DNA of 64,000 bases, taken from NCBI RefSeq assembly GCF_900115555.1, contig NZ_FOWX01000003.1:1-64000 (forward strand), written 5' to 3'. This document shows, piece by piece, positions 1 to 6,711 of this stretch (its first letter is position 1; every line of letters begins with the position of its first letter). Below the pieces are notes generated by a model. It searched no databases. It was not told the DNA's origin and was given only the letters and a program-made list of their open reading frames with translations. Position numbers and translations under genes: made by a program. Origin of the DNA: Pseudomonas borbori. Lineage in GTDB: Bacteria > Pseudomonadota > Gammaproteobacteria > Pseudomonadales > Pseudomonadaceae.

Positions 1-345
1 GCAGGACGGCTTTGCCGACCTGAATGAAGCCAGGGGCTGGGTCAGGGACTTCATGCGCTGGTACAACCATGAGCACCGCCATAGCCGTATCCGCTTCGTC
101 TCACCGGCCGAGCGCCATCGCGGCGAGGATCATCAGGTGTTGGCGCGCCGGCATGCGCTGTATCAGCAAGCCCGTGCCCGTCACCCGAGGCGCTGGTCAG
201 GTAACACGCGCAACTGGGAGCCCATCGGGGCCGTCATGCTCAACCCGGAACGGGAGCAATCCGCGCTGGAAGAGGCGGCATAAAAAACACGGTCGACGCG
301 ACAACTACCTTGAAAAACGCCGGTTGTTTCCGCCAGTGCCTGCCG
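1..345 (+). mobile_element. right-hand remnant of an IS3-family insertion sequence
   Basis: The window opens inside an IS3-family element. The 3' part of the transposase gene ends at 283 and is followed by about 60 bases of non-coding sequence resembling the short right end usual in this family. The exact terminal inverted repeat cannot be set because the left end is outside the window, so the right limit is approximate. Confidence 0.5.
2..283 (+). CDS. IS3-family transposase (OrfB), C-terminal fragment cut by the window edge
   Basis: The reading frame is open from base 2 and stops at 281-283. It encodes the end of an rve-type integrase core: the sequence around RWYNHEHRHSRIRFVSPAERH is the classic C-terminal block of IS3-family OrfB, which contains the last acidic catalytic residue's neighbourhood. 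The final part is a basic tail with WSGNTRNWEPIG, typical of one Pseudomonas/Burkholderia subgroup. The DDE catalytic centre is mostly outside the window. An IS next to unknown accessory genes fits the interior of an integrated element. Whether the full gene is intact cannot be judged here. Confidence 0.85.
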   Translation, partial: QDGFADLNEARGWVRDFMRWYNHEHRHSRIRFVSPAERHRGEDHQVLARRHALYQQARARHPRRWSGNTRNWEPIGAVMLNPEREQSALEEAA

Positions 346-1318
346 CTCCCTCCGCGCAACGACCCACTCCCGACTGGACTCGGGTACATGCCGAGTGTTG
401 TGCCGGCCGGATAAGCGTTGACTGGGTGGCCGGGTGGCGTGGAATGCGCACGGTGCTAACCAATCCAACTCAGCCGCGCAGTCGCCCCCATCCATGTTGC
501 GCGTCAGGGGGACGCTTCGGGCAACAATTATCACGTGATAATTACTTCGGATAATTGAATTTTCATCAATAAATTGCCTACGAGGATTGATTCGACGGGG
601 GTTGCGCCGCCCCCGTGGCAGTTATTGTCGGCTGTCGCGACCATTACAAGCCAATGCCAACGCTCGCGCATGACAGATCCCAAAATGCATAACTACCACA
701 TACGAGCATGTGACGCAGAGCGATCCGAAAGGTACTCATCTGCATGTCCGGGTTTAGTCATGGACGACCGGCGCTCCTCAGAGTGAAGGCCGACCTTTCT
801 ATTCAAGGCAGTTTGCAAGAAGCACATGACTGACATTAGCCGTACCTCAAATCACGTGAATTAGCCCTCTGTAAACTCGTCGAGCCGCCTCTCAACTGCT
901 CAAAAATAGACCGCATCTAGCCGTGTAGCTGCTACATAGATGGCCCAGAAGCCGCAAACAACCCAAGCCAATTTGGATGAAACCGACCAGGATTGAGCTA
1001 ACCAAGAGTTACTAAAGCGCTACCGCTCGCCCCCCAGAACTGAAATATTGCCAGCAGGACTAAAAATCAACGAAACCCACGCAGTACTTAGCCTACAGGC
1101 TATTTCTTCCAGATTGACAACCTGCCAAAGTTGACTGCTCGTCGTATTTTAAATTTTATTTAGTTGAAAAAATAATTCGACGGATCTCTATATTTGAGAA
1201 CAAACAAAAGCAGGTGATTACCTGGTTGGAAAATTTTCGGTGTGGATGCTATGAAGCTCGCAAAAATCCTAGAGCATTATTTCCTCGGTACCAAAGCCTT
1301 GAGACAGGAGTGATCAAA
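346..1318. other. gene-free stretch, AT-rich towards its right end
   Basis: I see no convincing coding sequence here. Short open frames have no recognisable domain and no good ribosome-binding site. The GC content drops from about 700 onward. The notable content is a perfect 18-base palindrome at 526-543 and a related TCACGTGA core at 852-859. The stretch probably holds decayed island DNA and the promoter of the gene at 1319. Confidence 0.5.
526..543. repeat. perfect 18-bp palindrome with TTATCACGTGATAA core
   Basis: AATTATCACGTGATAATT is its own reverse complement. Its central 14 bases are identical to the copy at 5185-5198 and nearly identical to three others between 4959 and 5150, so this is an outlying member of that family. 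It could be a protein-binding site (partition-like or repressor-like), but no binding protein is known. Confidence 0.7.
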
Positions 1319-1612
1319 ATGAAGATAGGCCAGCTAATTGAGCTGCTGGGGCAATACCCAGATGACATGGATGTCCTCGTCGAAGGCTACGAAAATGGAT
1401 ACGACCCGATTCACTCGCTATCCATCAAAAAACTGGCCGGGGTTCAAAATGCCGAAGAGTATGACGGGCTCTTCGATACCCCGGACAACCTTGAGTTGCA
1501 TACGCCAGGCAAGAACCTAACAGGGTTACGGGCCATGGCGCGGAGGAGCGGCGGCGAGCGCTTTGACTGTGTTGTCATTACAGGCCTTCGCGGCCATCTG
1601 CGCCCTGATTAG
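1319..1612 (+). CDS. hypothetical protein, 97 aa
   Basis: The start ATG at 1319 is preceded by a CAGGAG ribosome-binding site about ten bases upstream; a longer frame from 1214 lacks one. The protein starts MKIGQLIELLGQYPDDMDV and continues with an acidic segment around GYENGYDPIHSL. I recall similar short proteins (a leading K-x-G/S-x-L-I-x-L-L-x-x-x-P-D-D motif followed by a GY-x-x-GYD motif) scattered over Pseudomonas islands and phages, without an assigned function. No signal peptide or membrane segment is visible. It is the only plus-strand gene in the left part of the island and converges on the phosphoesterase chimera. Confidence 0.65.
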   Translation: MKIGQLIELLGQYPDDMDVLVEGYENGYDPIHSLSIKKLAGVQNAEEYDGLFDTPDNLELHTPGKNLTGLRAMARRSGGERFDCVVITGLRGHLRPD

Positions 1613-1622
1613 CCGTAGTCGC

Positions 1623-2192
1623 TCAACTTACACCAAGCGCCTTAAACGCCGCATCCACCGGATCGCTGTAGAAGCCAGTCTGAAACTTGGCAAACGGCTC
1701 ACCGGGCACAGTGGGGATGTCCGTCACACTGGCCATGGGCAGGAGGATGCGTTTCGCACCGGCATCGAAAGCAACCTGCATGCACTCAGCAAGGTTCTCG
1801 AACGGCTCGGTACGGATTTTGCGAAAGTCATTCATGGTCGTGCGCGCATGCCATGCCGCAAGATGGGCATTGCCGGTGCAGGCATAGTCAGTCCACATCG
1901 TGCACCCGAGGAATCGCACATCGCCGACTAGCACCTCATCTCGATCCAGCACGCGCACGCGCTCGTCCGCCATCGAGCGCATCTTCAGCAGCGTTCGGAT
2001 CAAGTGGCCCCCATAGAACTCATGGTTGCCGGGCACATAGAGCACATGCCCTCGGAAAGCCTGACGGGCCCAATCAACGCCACGGGCTTTGACATCGATG
2101 TCGCCGGCCAGGATGACGACATCGGCGTCCTCGACCTGCGGCGCATAAACACTGAATTCAAGATGCAGATCCGACAGCAAATGAATACGCAT
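1623..2192 (-). pseudogene. metallophosphoesterase N-terminus fused to a BrxL-like (BREX Lon-type) C-terminal tail
   Basis: Residues 1-129 look like a calcineurin-type metallophosphoesterase, with the metal-binding motifs SDLH (D8, H10), GD (D31) and GNHE (N56, H57). The later histidine motifs of this family (the HH-x-P and GH-x-H types) are missing. From about residue 130 (genomic position about 1805) the sequence switches to a block reading ENLAECMQVAFDAGAKRILL, then SVTDIPTVPGE and a FKALG end. I recognise this as the extreme C-terminus of BrxL, the Lon-like BREX protein. A deletion therefore seems to have joined the 5' part of one gene to the last 60 codons of another in frame. The frame is open, so a chimeric protein could be made, but it lacks a complete active site from either parent. 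It is last in a run of minus-strand genes. Confidence 0.7.
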
Positions 2193-2242
2193 AAATAGAC
2201 TCGAAAAGACGTGACAAGGGACTACAGATTCATCAAACCCGG

Positions 2243-2680
2243 TCAGGGCCGCGGGTAAATCAGGCGAACGACCGAAGTGCTATCCAAACTGAGCGCACCC
2301 TCATCGCCACAGCTGAAAACCTCGCCGCTTACGGTGGTGTAGATCCAGTGGTGATGGTTGTCCTTCGCTCGCGCACTATGCAGCGACGCCAGGCGCTCCA
2401 TTGACCAACCATCGCGCCCCGTCATCTGGGGCGGCAGCATGACCTGCACATCCAGGGAAACAGCTTGTCCTTTCGCCAGTTCAATCAGGTACTCGAACAT
2501 CTCGACATCACCTGGCATGACCTGCTGTTTGGACTCCTCCCCGCCAGAAATCGTGGTGATCACCACATGAAACCAGGGTAATGACAGATCCATTTCGACC
2601 ATCTTGCTGTAGACATAATTCGATGCAGAATCAATGACCTCTTCATCGCTGAGAAGCATGCCTCGGTGCGTCTTAAACAT
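2243..2680 (-). CDS. hypothetical protein, 145 aa
   Basis: The ATG at 2680 follows a GGAAGG ribosome-binding site. I do not recognise the family. The protein is soluble and acidic, with no signal peptide or membrane helix. It has a middle block with WFHVVITTISGG and a C-terminal half rich in His and aromatic residues (NHHHWIYTTVSGEVFSCGD). It sits 50 bases upstream of the phosphoesterase chimera and 80 bases downstream of the small Cys-rich gene, all in one direction, so co-transcription is likely. The function is unknown. Confidence 0.6.
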   Translation of the reverse strand: MFKTHRGMLLSDEEVIDSASNYVYSKMVEMDLSLPWFHVVITTISGGEESKQQVMPGDVEMFEYLIELAKGQAVSLDVQVMLPPQMTGRDGWSMERLASLHSARAKDNHHHWIYTTVSGEVFSCGDEGALSLDSTSVVRLIYPRP

Positions 2681-2760
2681 GAAAACCTTCCAGTCAGGGA
2701 TATGGGCTGCATTGCAAAATGAACATTGAGCATCGGCGCCGGATCAGCGAGGCCCAACCG

Positions 2761-3048
2761 CTAGGACTCGTCCCAATACTCGTCACGGGCGACCAGGCCG
2801 AAATGTAGATCGCCTGATTGGGCGTCACCAAATAACCGACTGATCCGGCGCTCCTGGCGCAGAAAGGCCAGCGCCTTGAAAAAGCAGGACTCACACACCC
2901 TCACTCGATAGCGCTCACCGTCATGCTGAGAGCCATACCCCCAGTGGGCATGCAGCATGCCGAACTGCTCGCCAAAGCCAGGTACTCGTGTACTGCAATC
3001 GCAAACATCGCAACGCACATCCGCCTGGCGTGGATCAGGTTCAGTCAT
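2761..3048 (-). CDS. small cysteine-rich protein, probable zinc-binding fold, 95 aa
   Basis: I chose the ATG at 3048 (MTEPDPRQADV), which overlaps the end of the preceding gene and follows a GAGGA site, over an upstream start 21 bases earlier. Two Cys pairs, CDVC near residue 15 and CESC near residue 50, are spaced as in a zinc ribbon. Between them lies a conserved-looking stretch with GFGEQFGMLHAHWGYGSQHDG. The overlap with the upstream paralogue pair suggests translational coupling. I recall similar Pseudomonas island proteins without function; a nucleic-acid or protein-binding role is only a guess. Confidence 0.6.
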   Translation of the reverse strand: MTEPDPRQADVRCDVCDCSTRVPGFGEQFGMLHAHWGYGSQHDGERYRVRVCESCFFKALAFLRQERRISRLFGDAQSGDLHFGLVARDEYWDES

Positions 3049-3469
3049 TGAAGTCCTCGGAGTGCACAAGCTTCAGCAGCGTTTGAAAATCAATATTCGT
3101 GCGCAATCCATCTCCCAGCAGCACATAACAGCTGTCTACTGCATGAAATAAACACCCCTCTGTGAAATCCAGCAGCAGGCCTGATCGCACCCACTCGCCA
3201 AAATTCAAGAGCCTATTTGTGCGATACAACACGTCGCGGGTGATTAGGACTGCCGGTTGCAAGCCCTCAGCTTGCAAGTGCTTTTGTTCAACGTCAGGTA
3301 TGCCGGTGACATCAGCCCAGAGCCAGTCTTCGACGATGAACCCCATCTCTATGCCAGACTGAATACTGGTATCGAGATGTGCATGTGCTTTAGACCACGA
3401 CAACGCAATGCCCGGCATTGGCACAGCCGTCTCGTACAGTCGTTCGCGGATCAACTCAATTTCACTCAT
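3041..3469 (-). CDS. DUF6957-like protein, second of a tandem pair, 142 aa
   Basis: The start ATG shares one base with the stop codon of the upstream gene (TGATG), indicating translational coupling. The protein shares its layout with the neighbour at 3469-3873: a PGI-x-x-SW block near the N-terminus, a VEDWLWADV block near residue 50, a QPAV-x-IT block, then GEWVRSGLLLDFTEGCLFHAVDSCYVLLGDG. I match this pair from memory to the DUF6957 family, common in Pseudomonas accessory regions and of unknown function. No signal or membrane segment is seen. The family name should be confirmed by a profile search. Confidence 0.65.
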   Translation of the reverse strand: MSEIELIRERLYETAVPMPGIALSWSKAHAHLDTSIQSGIEMGFIVEDWLWADVTGIPDVEQKHLQAEGLQPAVLITRDVLYRTNRLLNFGEWVRSGLLLDFTEGCLFHAVDSCYVLLGDGLRTNIDFQTLLKLVHSEDFND

Positions 3470-3873
3470 CACTGAAGCCCCATTACGGTTGAAAGATCAG
3501 CACGCTTGCGAACACCATCGCCAACCAGGACATAAAGGCTGTTGCGAGTACGGAAAAAGCAGCCCTCGGTGAAGGTCACGAGCGGGCTCGTACGCACCCA
3601 GTCGCCCACATCAAACCGCCGGTTGCTGTCGAACAACACGCTGTGCGAATACATCACCACGGGCTGTTGACCTGCCGCTTGGAGTTGCTCACGCTCCTGA
3701 TCGGTAAGGATCAAATCGATCCAAATCCAATCACGAACAATGCAATATGGCACCCAGCAACTGTGGTCACTCAACAACACCCGGTCACGTGCCTGCTCCC
3801 ACGACATTTCAATGCCTGGTATGACTTCTCCTGGCCCTTGTAACAGGCTGTGGATGTTCTCCAACTCGCTCAT
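3469..3873 (-). CDS. DUF6957-like protein, first of a tandem pair, 134 aa
   Basis: The ATG at 3873 (MSELENIHSLL) lies just after a G-rich GGGGGGAG ribosome-binding site; a possible TTG start 15 bases earlier has no better context. Shared blocks with the following gene are PGIEMSWEQA, VRDWIWIDLI, QPVVMYSH and GDWVRTSPLVTFTEGCFFRTRNSLYVLVGDG. The two copies are clearly homologous but well diverged, so the duplication is old. The gene heads the minus-strand run 3873-1623, and its promoter should lie in the AT-rich gap up to 4116. The function is unknown. Confidence 0.65.
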   Translation of the reverse strand: MSELENIHSLLQGPGEVIPGIEMSWEQARDRVLLSDHSCWVPYCIVRDWIWIDLILTDQEREQLQAAGQQPVVMYSHSVLFDSNRRFDVGDWVRTSPLVTFTEGCFFRTRNSLYVLVGDGVRKRADLSTVMGLQ

Positions 3874-4116
3874 CACTCCCCCCAACAACTTATGTATATC
3901 GACTTGGCCTTGAATTTAAGGTGCAAATTTCCTGTCCTGGATAACCTGTCCCAAGACTGTTTAATGACTGTCCCAACGAAAATACGCACTGACGATTCGC
4001 CAGTAATAGCTAAACTATTGAATGTGCGGTGTATAGTTAATAACCCTACACCACTGACCCAGTGACAGCGCCAGGTTCAATAGGAAGAGAGCCAGGCTCG
4101 CCGTGCAGCGATAATA

Positions 4117-4608
4117 TTAGTTATACATCGCCATCAGCTTGCCAGGCCCGACCCACACCTTATTCTTAAACTGCACAGGTATCTCAGCCAGCAAATCCGT
4201 GCCATGCTGGCCAATAAAGGCGGTGGAAACCAGAAGCTCGAATGGATAGTCACCGCCGAATGGCTCAATGCTTAACGGCACGTCAGCGCGGAAGGAACGT
4301 GAAAGATCGCGTAGGCGTTGAATAAACTGCTGCTGCATGACACCGCATGCTACAAGCCCAGGAAACTCATGCTCTTTGTCTGGTGAGACCCAGAATGCGC
4401 GTGGAAGGCCATCATCTTCTGTGACCCCAAGAATAGAGAATCCCATGAGACGCGACACACAAAAGAAAACGCGCGCACATGAAATTAGCGGTAAGCCTTC
4501 ATGAGTGATGTGCACACTTGCGGCATAAAGGATCTCAGAGTCATAGAGTTCATCCATAGGCTCAAGGGGGCCAATCGTAACAGCAAGGTTAGACGAGATA
4601 ACACTCAT
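4117..4608 (-). CDS. hypothetical protein, 163 aa
   Basis: I use the ATG at 4608 (MSVISSNLAV); a GTG 12 bases earlier is possible. The family is not recognised. The protein appears soluble, with a central EDDGLPRAFWVSPDKEHEF segment and a C-terminal FIGQHGTDLLAEIPVQFKNK. Upstream on the minus strand, TTGACG (4666-4671) and TATTCT (4641-4646) could form a promoter, but the 19-base spacing is longer than optimal. The gene stands alone, 243 bases from the next gene, and lies left of the palindrome cluster, whose regulator could affect it. Confidence 0.55.
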   Translation of the reverse strand: MSVISSNLAVTIGPLEPMDELYDSEILYAASVHITHEGLPLISCARVFFCVSRLMGFSILGVTEDDGLPRAFWVSPDKEHEFPGLVACGVMQQQFIQRLRDLSRSFRADVPLSIEPFGGDYPFELLVSTAFIGQHGTDLLAEIPVQFKNKVWVGPGKLMAMYN

Positions 4609-5333
4609 GCAAGCAACCACTCAACAATTAAGTTGCAGTGAGAATAGCAGCCAAACAGGCACTCGCGTCAAGCCCTTACATAACTTTATTTTATGCTGTC
4701 AATATATATGTATTAATATATCGCGGCTGCCTCTACGCACACTTTCAGCCGAAACAACCTCAACAAAAGCACTTTTCTTCATGATGATTTACATGTATGA
4801 GAGCGCTTACCAATAAAAGTATATTTCAAGCACAATCACTGACCTAAAAGCATGTGATTGGGTCAGATATACGGATAACTGCGATACATTGCTTTGGGCG
4901 AAACCAACCCAGCTTTCGGGCATAACCCCTGGCCCGAATAGCACAATGCACAGCCCCTCTATCACGTGATAACGATGCTTGGGCCAAAATGCTGAGTGGC
5001 ACTCCATGGTCACCATGGCTGATCACTCAAATTCGCTGAAGGTGCGTTCCCATGATAAAACTTGGCCTGGGCGGCAACACGCACACCCCCCGTCATCACG
5101 AGATAACTCCTGCTACGTGCATCACCCTCCTACCCCTTATCACTTGATAACCCTTGCCCCGAGCATAGCCACGCAACAACCCCGTTATCACGTGATAATC
5201 CCTGATATGCGAATCACACTCCCACAACTGTTTTCAGGTGTCATAAGAAGTCATCGAGTATTCGATACATATCACTTATGTGAGAGGTGGATATGATTGC
5301 CAGACGATAGACACAAGCTGACGACAGAAACTA
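4609..5333. other. 725-bp intergenic region carrying a palindrome cluster
   Basis: This stretch has an AT-rich left part (about 4680-4810), including a run of alternating AT around 4698-4728, and a right part with four near-identical palindromes (4959-5198). An open frame at 4979-5296 spans the palindromes but has no ribosome-binding site or recognisable domain and is probably not a gene. A second kind of palindrome, CCATGGT-C-ACCATGG, is at 5004-5018. The organisation looks regulatory or centromere-like rather than coding. Confidence 0.55.
4959..5198. repeat. cluster of four TTATCACGTGATAA palindromes
   Basis: The copies are at 4959-4972 (one mismatch, palindromic over 12 bases), 5093-5106 (two mismatches), 5137-5150 (one mismatch) and 5185-5198 (exact). 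The last three start 44 and 48 bases apart. A fifth exact copy is at 528-541. Repeated palindromes of one sequence in a non-coding region indicate a sequence-specific dimeric DNA-binding protein. The CACGTG centre recalls parS sites for ParB, and the TATCAC half-site recalls lambdoid repressor operators. The sequence does not decide between them. Confidence 0.75.
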
Positions 5334-5467
5334 ATGAATATTAATATCGATAGCACAGGAAGCGCGTGGCGTATGCCAGAAAATACAGCAACCTGACACA
5401 ATACGAGCTGGCGGAAAAAGCCAGCGTCGCACAGTCAAGTCTTGCCACACTAGAGTCAGAACGTTGA
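5334..5467 (+). pseudogene. relic of a small XRE-type HTH regulator, frameshifted and truncated
   Basis: An ATG at 5334 begins MNINIDSTGS. After a one-base frame change near 5370 the downstream frame reads RVAYARKYSNLTQYELAEKA and then SVAQSSLATLESER before a TGA at 5465-5467. This is a helix-turn-helix of the Cro/CI type, closely like the first HTH of the repressor at 6712 (GGRIAAARRARKLTQADLAKL). The distance from ATG to stop is not a multiple of three, confirming the frameshift. It ends 25 bases from the convergent AcrVA2-like gene. The exact palindrome at 5185-5198 lies about 135 bases upstream, so the sites may once have served this regulator. Confidence 0.6.
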
Positions 5468-5492
5468 AATCAGGGGCGAAGAACTCCACTGA

Positions 5493-6467
5493 CTAGACCT
5501 CAAGCACCTCAGATACCGGTCTACCTTCGACAACAAGAGGAGGGATCCAGCGATAAATGAACTTCCGCTCACCTGAGCGAGGCCCTTTCCAGAAACCATG
5601 CCAGTGCGCCCGTCTTAAGTGAGTTTTGACTGTTCTGCCACTCGCCAGAGACTCTGTACTTCTCAACTTAGCCCCTAACGTATTTCCGACATGGAAAACT
5701 CTTGGTTTTTCTGGCGTGAACAGATAGCTACCCTTCTTACCTTCGCGAAAAAGTGACTCTCTGTATGCTATTTTTGGCATTAGCATTGGGTCAACGTCAG
5801 GCTCCGAAGAGCATAAATACAATACAATTGAGATCAATGACCTCAACTCTTGAAAATTCTGCCGCACTGATTCCTCTGTGACGTTATAATTAGATGATTT
5901 AATTTTTTCATACATAAGAGCCATTGCCTTACGCATCAGTTCTTCAATTGATTTGACGCCAACCTCAATACAGAACGGTAACAATCCTCTGTCGCTATTG
6001 AGAACGAACCATAGATATTGGTTATTACTTGTATAGTCCCAATCAAGACTTGCCCAAAACCCATTAATAGGCGTTCCCGCCCATGGCAACCCCGGTGATT
6101 CAACATAGATACTCCACTCGGGCATCCGTTGAAAAAGCTCTGAAGGTAACTCTTCAGCAATATCGGTTTCTGTTAGAGCAGAGAGCAAACTAGCATCCAA
6201 CCTGTAGATGCCTTTTGAATATCTCCAGGCGCTAATCACCGATAAAAACCCGCCCTCCTCGAAAAAGTCAAAGTCGCTAGACTCCGGACTTGAATTTTGT
6301 CTCCAAACTAAGGCTGCCCATAATGATGAAGGTAGAAAACACCAACTAGGCCAATCGGGCATATCTTTAAGGCCTTTATTCTCAATACAAAACCTTGCCC
6401 ATGAAGACATTGTAGGATAGGTATTCATGACATCTTTAAGGTGCCGCATCGGGCTCACATTACCCAT
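5493..6467 (-). CDS. AcrVA2-family protein (anti-CRISPR AcrVA2 homologue), 324 aa
   Basis: The protein matches AcrVA2 of Moraxella bovoculi as I remember it in length (about 320 aa) and in several blocks: AWRYSKGIYRLD (80-91), then ELFQRMPEWSIYVESP (110-125), INGFWASLDWD (134-144), and above all the C-terminal LRRAHWHGFWKGPR (284-297) with RKFIYRWIPPLVV following. AcrVA2 is known to block type V-A immunity by lowering Cas12a production during its translation. Homologues are widespread on mobile elements, mostly untested, so the activity here is inferred. The ATG at 6467 follows a GGAGGTG site. The gene is divergent from the repressor at 6712 and may share its control region. It sits among island genes with lower GC than the core. 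Confidence 0.8.
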   Translation of the reverse strand: MGNVSPMRHLKDVMNTYPTMSSWARFCIENKGLKDMPDWPSWCFLPSSLWAALVWRQNSSPESSDFDFFEEGGFLSVISAWRYSKGIYRLDASLLSALTETDIAEELPSELFQRMPEWSIYVESPGLPWAGTPINGFWASLDWDYTSNNQYLWFVLNSDRGLLPFCIEVGVKSIEELMRKAMALMYEKIKSSNYNVTEESVRQNFQELRSLISIVLYLCSSEPDVDPMLMPKIAYRESLFREGKKGSYLFTPEKPRVFHVGNTLGAKLRSTESLASGRTVKTHLRRAHWHGFWKGPRSGERKFIYRWIPPLVVEGRPVSEVLEV

Positions 6468-6638
6468 GGCTCACCTCCGAACCCAGCGCGAACGCCAACC
6501 AAGATTGCGCCGCTTCCTTGCCACTCCCCCGCACACGCCAGTGTTCAGCACTCAATCTTCTCATCGCCTTCTACTCCTTATCAGCCATTAAAAAACAGCA
6601 ACTGCTGTTACACGCCAATATCACTAACCTTTTTGCAA

Positions 6639-6683
6639 TTGTCAACAGCATTTATTGACAAGGCTATTATTGATGAGTAGGAT
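6639..6683 (+). promoter_or_regulatory. promoter of the double-HTH repressor with an overlapping inverted-repeat operator
   Basis: TTGACA (6655-6660) and TAGGAT (6678-6683) are separated by 17 bases, a good sigma-70 promoter pointing at the gene starting at 6712. The inverted repeat TTGTCAA-N9-TTGACAA (6639-6661) overlaps the -35 box, so a bound dimer would block it. This is the expected layout for autoregulation by the downstream HTH protein, and it could also act on the divergent AcrVA2-like gene. Confidence 0.6.
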
Positions 6684-6711
6684 CGAGCTAACTGAATGAG
6701 GAACGACGCTG

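Noticed and set aside
24-554. Frames of 117-176 codons over the IS remnant and its right flank
   Set aside because: They overlap the clear transposase frame, disagree with its reading phase and resemble nothing known.
1319-1330. GAAGATAGG shared with the tRNA-Ser 3' end as a possible left attachment site
   Set aside because: Only nine bases match, and they lie at the start of a gene; a real att repeat should be longer.
4959-5198. Palindromes as a CRISPR array
   Set aside because: Repeats are only 14 bases, unevenly spaced and imperfect, with no cas genes.
4979-5296. Plus-strand frame of 105 codons across the palindromes
   Set aside because: No ribosome-binding site, no recognisable domain, and the repeats themselves create the open frame.
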